Source of the DNA: Planctomycetota bacterium
GTDB taxonomy: Bacteria > Planctomycetota > Brocadiia > Brocadiales > Brocadiaceae
Assembly: GCA_023261465.1 (NCBI GenBank)
Contig: JAHFOW010000051.1
Span: 1 to 15,823, forward strand
Reading direction: 5' to 3'
Length of the DNA: 15,823 nt
Shown here: in pieces, positions 14,369 to 15,823 of the stretch
How the letters are laid out: each line of letters starts with the position of its first letter
How positions within the stretch are numbered: the first letter of the stretch is position 1
The notes under the pieces: model-generated
Seen by the model: only the letters and a program-made list of their open reading frames with translations
What the model was told of the DNA's origin: nothing
Database searches by the model: none
Translations under genes and position numbers: made by a program

Positions 14369-14411
14369 AATAGCAGGGAAACTCTGTTACACACTTTATT
14401 TCCCTGCTATT
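14369..14411. repeat. 13-bp perfect inverted repeat
   Basis: AATAGCAGGGAAA (14369-14381) and TTTCCCTGCTATT (14399-14411) are perfect complements around a 17-base loop. Neither flank has a U-tract, and no recognised gene ends next to it. Its role is unknown. Confidence 0.55.
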
Positions 14412-14498
14412 AAAGTTGGGATGGACAATTAATATCAAGACAACTATCGGATTTTATCTTGTTTGATTAAATAAATTATTCTGAAAATGAGGTACATT

Positions 14499-14528
14499 CA
14501 TCTATATCATTAAACAAAAATATAGATG
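14499..14528 (-). terminator. Hairpin just after the calcium-binding repeat gene
   Basis: CATCTATAT (14499-14507) pairs with ATATAGATG (14520-14528) around a 12-base loop, seven bases beyond the stop of the repeat protein. The stem is AT-rich and the following minus-strand bases (AATGTACCTC) are not a U-tract, so termination is plausible from position only. Confidence 0.4.
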
Positions 14529-14534
14529 TATCAG

Positions 14535-15059
14535 TTATTGTTGGTTATCGTCATCATTATCATCGTTATTATTATCGTCGTTATTATCATCAGAATTATT
14601 TATACCATCGTGATCTGAATCTTCATCGCCATCCTGTATACCATCATCATCTGTATCAGAATCTAATGGATTAAGCCCTAATTTAAGTTCTTTTCCATCT
14701 GTTAAATTATCATCATCTGTATCAGAATCTAACGGATCTGTTCCTTTAACAACTTCGTCGCCATCATTTAGATCGTCGTTATCTGAATCGACATCTTTTG
14801 GGTCTGTTTTAAGGGTTTTTACTTCTAACCCGTCACTGAGACCGTCATGGTCGGTGTCTGCGCTTCTTGGATCAGTCCCCAATTTACGTTCCTCCTTGTC
14901 TGTAAGACCGTCATGGTCGGTATCCTTATTTGATGGTTTCAGGGTATGCAATTTATGCACATTATTATCGGCGTATACATAACCACCAAAAGTCACCATA
15001 GAAACAAACCCCAATATTCCCATGAATCCAAAGAAAATACTCTTGTTCACCATTGCCAT
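14535..15059 (-). CDS. Secreted thrombospondin type 3 repeat calcium-binding protein
   Basis: A 174-residue exported protein. Residues 1-30 form a signal peptide ending GGYVYA, with likely cleavage before Asp31. The rest is a row of calcium-binding D-x-D-x-D-G-type repeats starting at residues 46, 68, 91, 113, 135 and 147, spaced 22-23 residues except the last (12). Each full repeat has the form DTDHDGLTDxEExxLGTDPxxx, as in thrombospondin type 3 repeats of bacterial surface and secreted proteins. The chain ends in a disordered Asn/Asp tail (about 153-174). It is extremely acidic and would bind many Ca2+ ions outside the cell. There is no anchor, sortase signal or catalytic domain. ATG 15059 has a perfect Shine-Dalgarno (AAGGAGG, six-base spacing). 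A c-di-GMP riboswitch lies in its leader, suggesting an extracellular-matrix role; that role is inference. Confidence 0.88.
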   Translation of the reverse strand: MAMVNKSIFFGFMGILGFVSMVTFGGYVYADNNVHKLHTLKPSNKDTDHDGLTDKEERKLGTDPRSADTDHDGLSDGLEVKTLKTDPKDVDSDNDDLNDGDEVVKGTDPLDSDTDDDNLTDGKELKLGLNPLDSDTDDDGIQDGDEDSDHDGINNSDDNNDDNNNDDNDDDNQQ

Positions 15060-15123
15060 AATTAACCTCCTTGATTATTATCAAATTTTGTAAATAACTC
15101 ATTAAATTTTGCACTGCCCTCAT
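14965..15123 (-). CDS. Upstream ORF overlapping the calcium-binding repeat gene
   Basis: An ATG at 15121-15123 is preceded by a perfect AGGAGG (15129-15134) at five-base spacing. The frame encodes 52 residues and ends at TAA 14965-14967, inside the signal-peptide region of the repeat gene but in another frame. Its first 21 codons are outside that gene, and its codons for KEV overlie the second Shine-Dalgarno. The peptide begins MRAVQNLMSYLQNLIIIKEV and resembles no family. It may be a real regulatory ORF whose translation blocks or couples to the main gene. The ribosome site is strong evidence for initiation; function is inference. Confidence 0.45.
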   Translation of the reverse strand: MRAVQNLMSYLQNLIIIKEVNYGNGEQEYFLWIHGNIGVCFYGDFWWLCIRR

Positions 15124-15388
15124 AATATCCTCCTCAATACAGAGGGAGAAAAATTTTCATAAAATTAATGAAAATAACGCAAGTCTTTGTTGAAAAAGAT
15201 GAATGCTGAATACTAAGGTTTCTGTGTGTAAGAGAAGGCGCTTAGCGTGGTGCACTTTTTACAAATTTGCTTACATGCACAAGAAGTAAAATAGTGATGT
15301 AAGTTTTTGAATGAGGAAGCCGATATGCCGATAGAAGTATCTTTGATTTTATAATCGAAATATCAATTATTACCTGCATAAGGCAGAT
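15060..15388 (-). other. Long leader between riboswitch and calcium-binding repeat gene
   Basis: These 329 bases are the presumed expression platform. One notable structure is CTTACATGCAC (15270-15280) pairing with GTGATGTAAG (15294-15303), a stem with one bulge. On the plus strand it is followed by TTTTTG, but on the minus strand, where the leader is transcribed, by CAAATTTG. No minus-strand hairpin with a clear U-tract was found. A 62-codon minus-strand frame at 15242-15430 overlaps the aptamer and has no ribosome site, so I do not call it a gene. Confidence 0.45.
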
Positions 15389-15477
15389 AACAAATGTGGC
15401 AACCATGCTTTCTTCAATAATGAAGACCAACGGCTTTGTGCCCTAACCTCACGGTTAGTTTACCTTTTCACATTGTT
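15389..15477 (-). promoter_or_regulatory. Class I cyclic-di-GMP riboswitch aptamer (GEMM-I)
   Basis: The minus-strand text aligns base for base with the GEMM-I core. GGTAAAC (GGCAAAC in the classic Vibrio Vc2 aptamer) is followed by a five-base arm, a GTGA GNRA tetraloop, the complementary arm, GGGCACAAAGCC (GGGACGCAAAGCC-type element), a second hairpin (TCTTCA/TGAAGA) and GCATGGTTGCC. The C-to-T change in the first element and the G-to-A change in the CACAAAGCC element look compensatory. P1 is formed by AACAATGT (15470-15477) and ACATTTGTT (15389-15397) with one bulged base. The residue equivalent to Vc2 G20 appears to be G, which favours c-di-GMP over the cGAMP variant (A there). It lies 20 bases below a consensus promoter. 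The regulated gene is the calcium-binding repeat protein downstream. Confidence 0.85.
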
Positions 15478-15503
15478 TTCCTTTTAAATCAAAGAACACT
15501 ATC

Positions 15504-15532
15504 ATTATATAATGCTTTTCTTTTTTTTCCAA
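15504..15532 (-). promoter_or_regulatory. Promoter of the riboswitch-controlled transcript
   Basis: On the minus strand a perfect -10 TATAAT (15504-15509) lies 17 bases after TTGGAA (15527-15532, four of six), with an A-rich spacer. Transcription would start near 15497, about 20 bases before the aptamer P1 stem, as expected for a riboswitch leader. Confidence 0.68.
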
Positions 15533-15823
15533 CATGCAAACACCTTTTTTCAAAATCAGATTAACAACTTTTACGTATATTTTATATCAATAGGAGTGCC
15601 AAATATCTCAGAAATATAGAATTATGTTTAAGTGTTGATATGCATTGTATTTATAAATGTTTTTTGCCTTGTGTTAAAGGCGTTTTAAAATTGAAAATTT
15701 GTAATACTTACATTTTTCCGTGTTAATATTACACGAACAAGGAAGGTCAAGTTTCTTCTGCTTTTTCGTTGACATTTATGATTTTGCTCTGTTATAAGAC
15801 AGAAACTGTATAATAACTTGTTA
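15533..15823. other. AT-rich intergenic region at the right edge
   Basis: No ORF, RNA gene or repeat is convincing in these 291 bases. A small hairpin, GCCTT/AAGGC around 15667-15682, is followed by GTTTTAAAA. A promoter pointing out of the window lies near the end and is listed separately. Confidence 0.5.
15769..15798 (+). promoter_or_regulatory. Promoter reading out of the window
   Basis: A perfect -35 TTGACA (15769-15774) and TATAAG (15793-15798, five of six) are separated by 18 bases. A transcript starting near 15805 would serve a gene beyond the right edge. Confidence 0.5.

Larger units (their letters stand above)
14019..14534. other. Intergenic stretch without a convincing gene
   Basis: This AT-rich region separates ribH from the calcium-binding repeat protein. 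A minus-strand frame of 112 codons (14100-14438) is open, but its N-terminal half runs through a 13-bp hairpin (14369-14411). It has no Shine-Dalgarno and resembles no family. Its last 50 codons (SLENAGKIKEYNKTLKTHIL...) look more protein-like and might be a gene remnant. The ribH leader and promoter must lie in the left part; I cannot pick a convincing -35/-10 pair. Confidence 0.4.

Noticed and set aside
14100..14438. 112-codon minus-strand frame upstream of ribH
   Set aside because: It crosses a 13-bp hairpin, lacks a Shine-Dalgarno and gives an implausible N-terminal half; at most a remnant, described as intergenic.
15242..15430. 62-codon minus-strand frame overlapping the riboswitch aptamer
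   Set aside because: It runs through the aptamer structure, has no ribosome site and resembles no protein; the RNA element explains the sequence better.
1..15823. CRISPR array, IS element, prophage or toxin-antitoxin pair
   Set aside because: No regularly spaced repeats, transposase, integrase, target-site duplications or recognisable toxin-antitoxin genes were seen on either strand.

Overview
The window looks like chromosomal DNA from a Gram-negative bacterium of about 40% GC. It encodes an outer-membrane-type lipoprotein, a periplasmic HtrA protease, a membrane-anchored SurA/PpiD-like protein, FtsY and a succinate dehydrogenase/fumarate reductase iron-sulfur subunit. The gene content and protein style would fit a Planctomycetota relative, perhaps of the anammox (Brocadiales) type. 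That placement is an impression from the proteins; nothing in the window proves it. No phage, IS element, CRISPR array, tRNA or rRNA gene is visible.

Layout. Positions 1-278 (minus) hold the 5' three quarters of a tmRNA gene (ssrA) that runs off the left edge. Positions 417-530 hold two strong inverted repeats, the second terminator-like. Positions 569-2803 (plus) form a cell-envelope operon: coiled-coil lipoprotein, small two-helix membrane protein, HtrA protease with two PDZ domains. Positions 2835-3277 are a decayed GAF-domain sensor gene. topA (minus) and a SurA/PpiD-like gene (plus) are divergent, with good opposing promoters at 5830-5921. ribF follows the chaperone gene on the plus strand and converges on a LOG-family gene (minus). 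Then comes a minus-strand cluster read from right to left: ribH, a nusB-PHP fusion, ftsY, sdhB (start overlapping the ftsY stop) and an unlisted 56-residue small protein.

The right end is the most interesting part. A minus-strand promoter (15504-15532) precedes a class I cyclic-di-GMP (GEMM) riboswitch aptamer (15389-15477). A leader of about 330 bases follows, then a short ORF with a perfect Shine-Dalgarno that overlaps the next gene, and a secreted protein made almost wholly of thrombospondin type 3 calcium-binding repeats. The arrangement suggests that c-di-GMP controls an extracellular, calcium-binding, acidic protein, as in biofilm or aggregate formation. The second notable item is the single-ORF fusion of NusB (rRNA antitermination) to a PHP phosphoesterase of the YciV/RNase AM type, which may couple rRNA transcription and 5' processing.

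Several genes use non-ATG starts (ribF TTG, ftsY GTG) or lack a clear Shine-Dalgarno, so the starts given here are reasoned choices.
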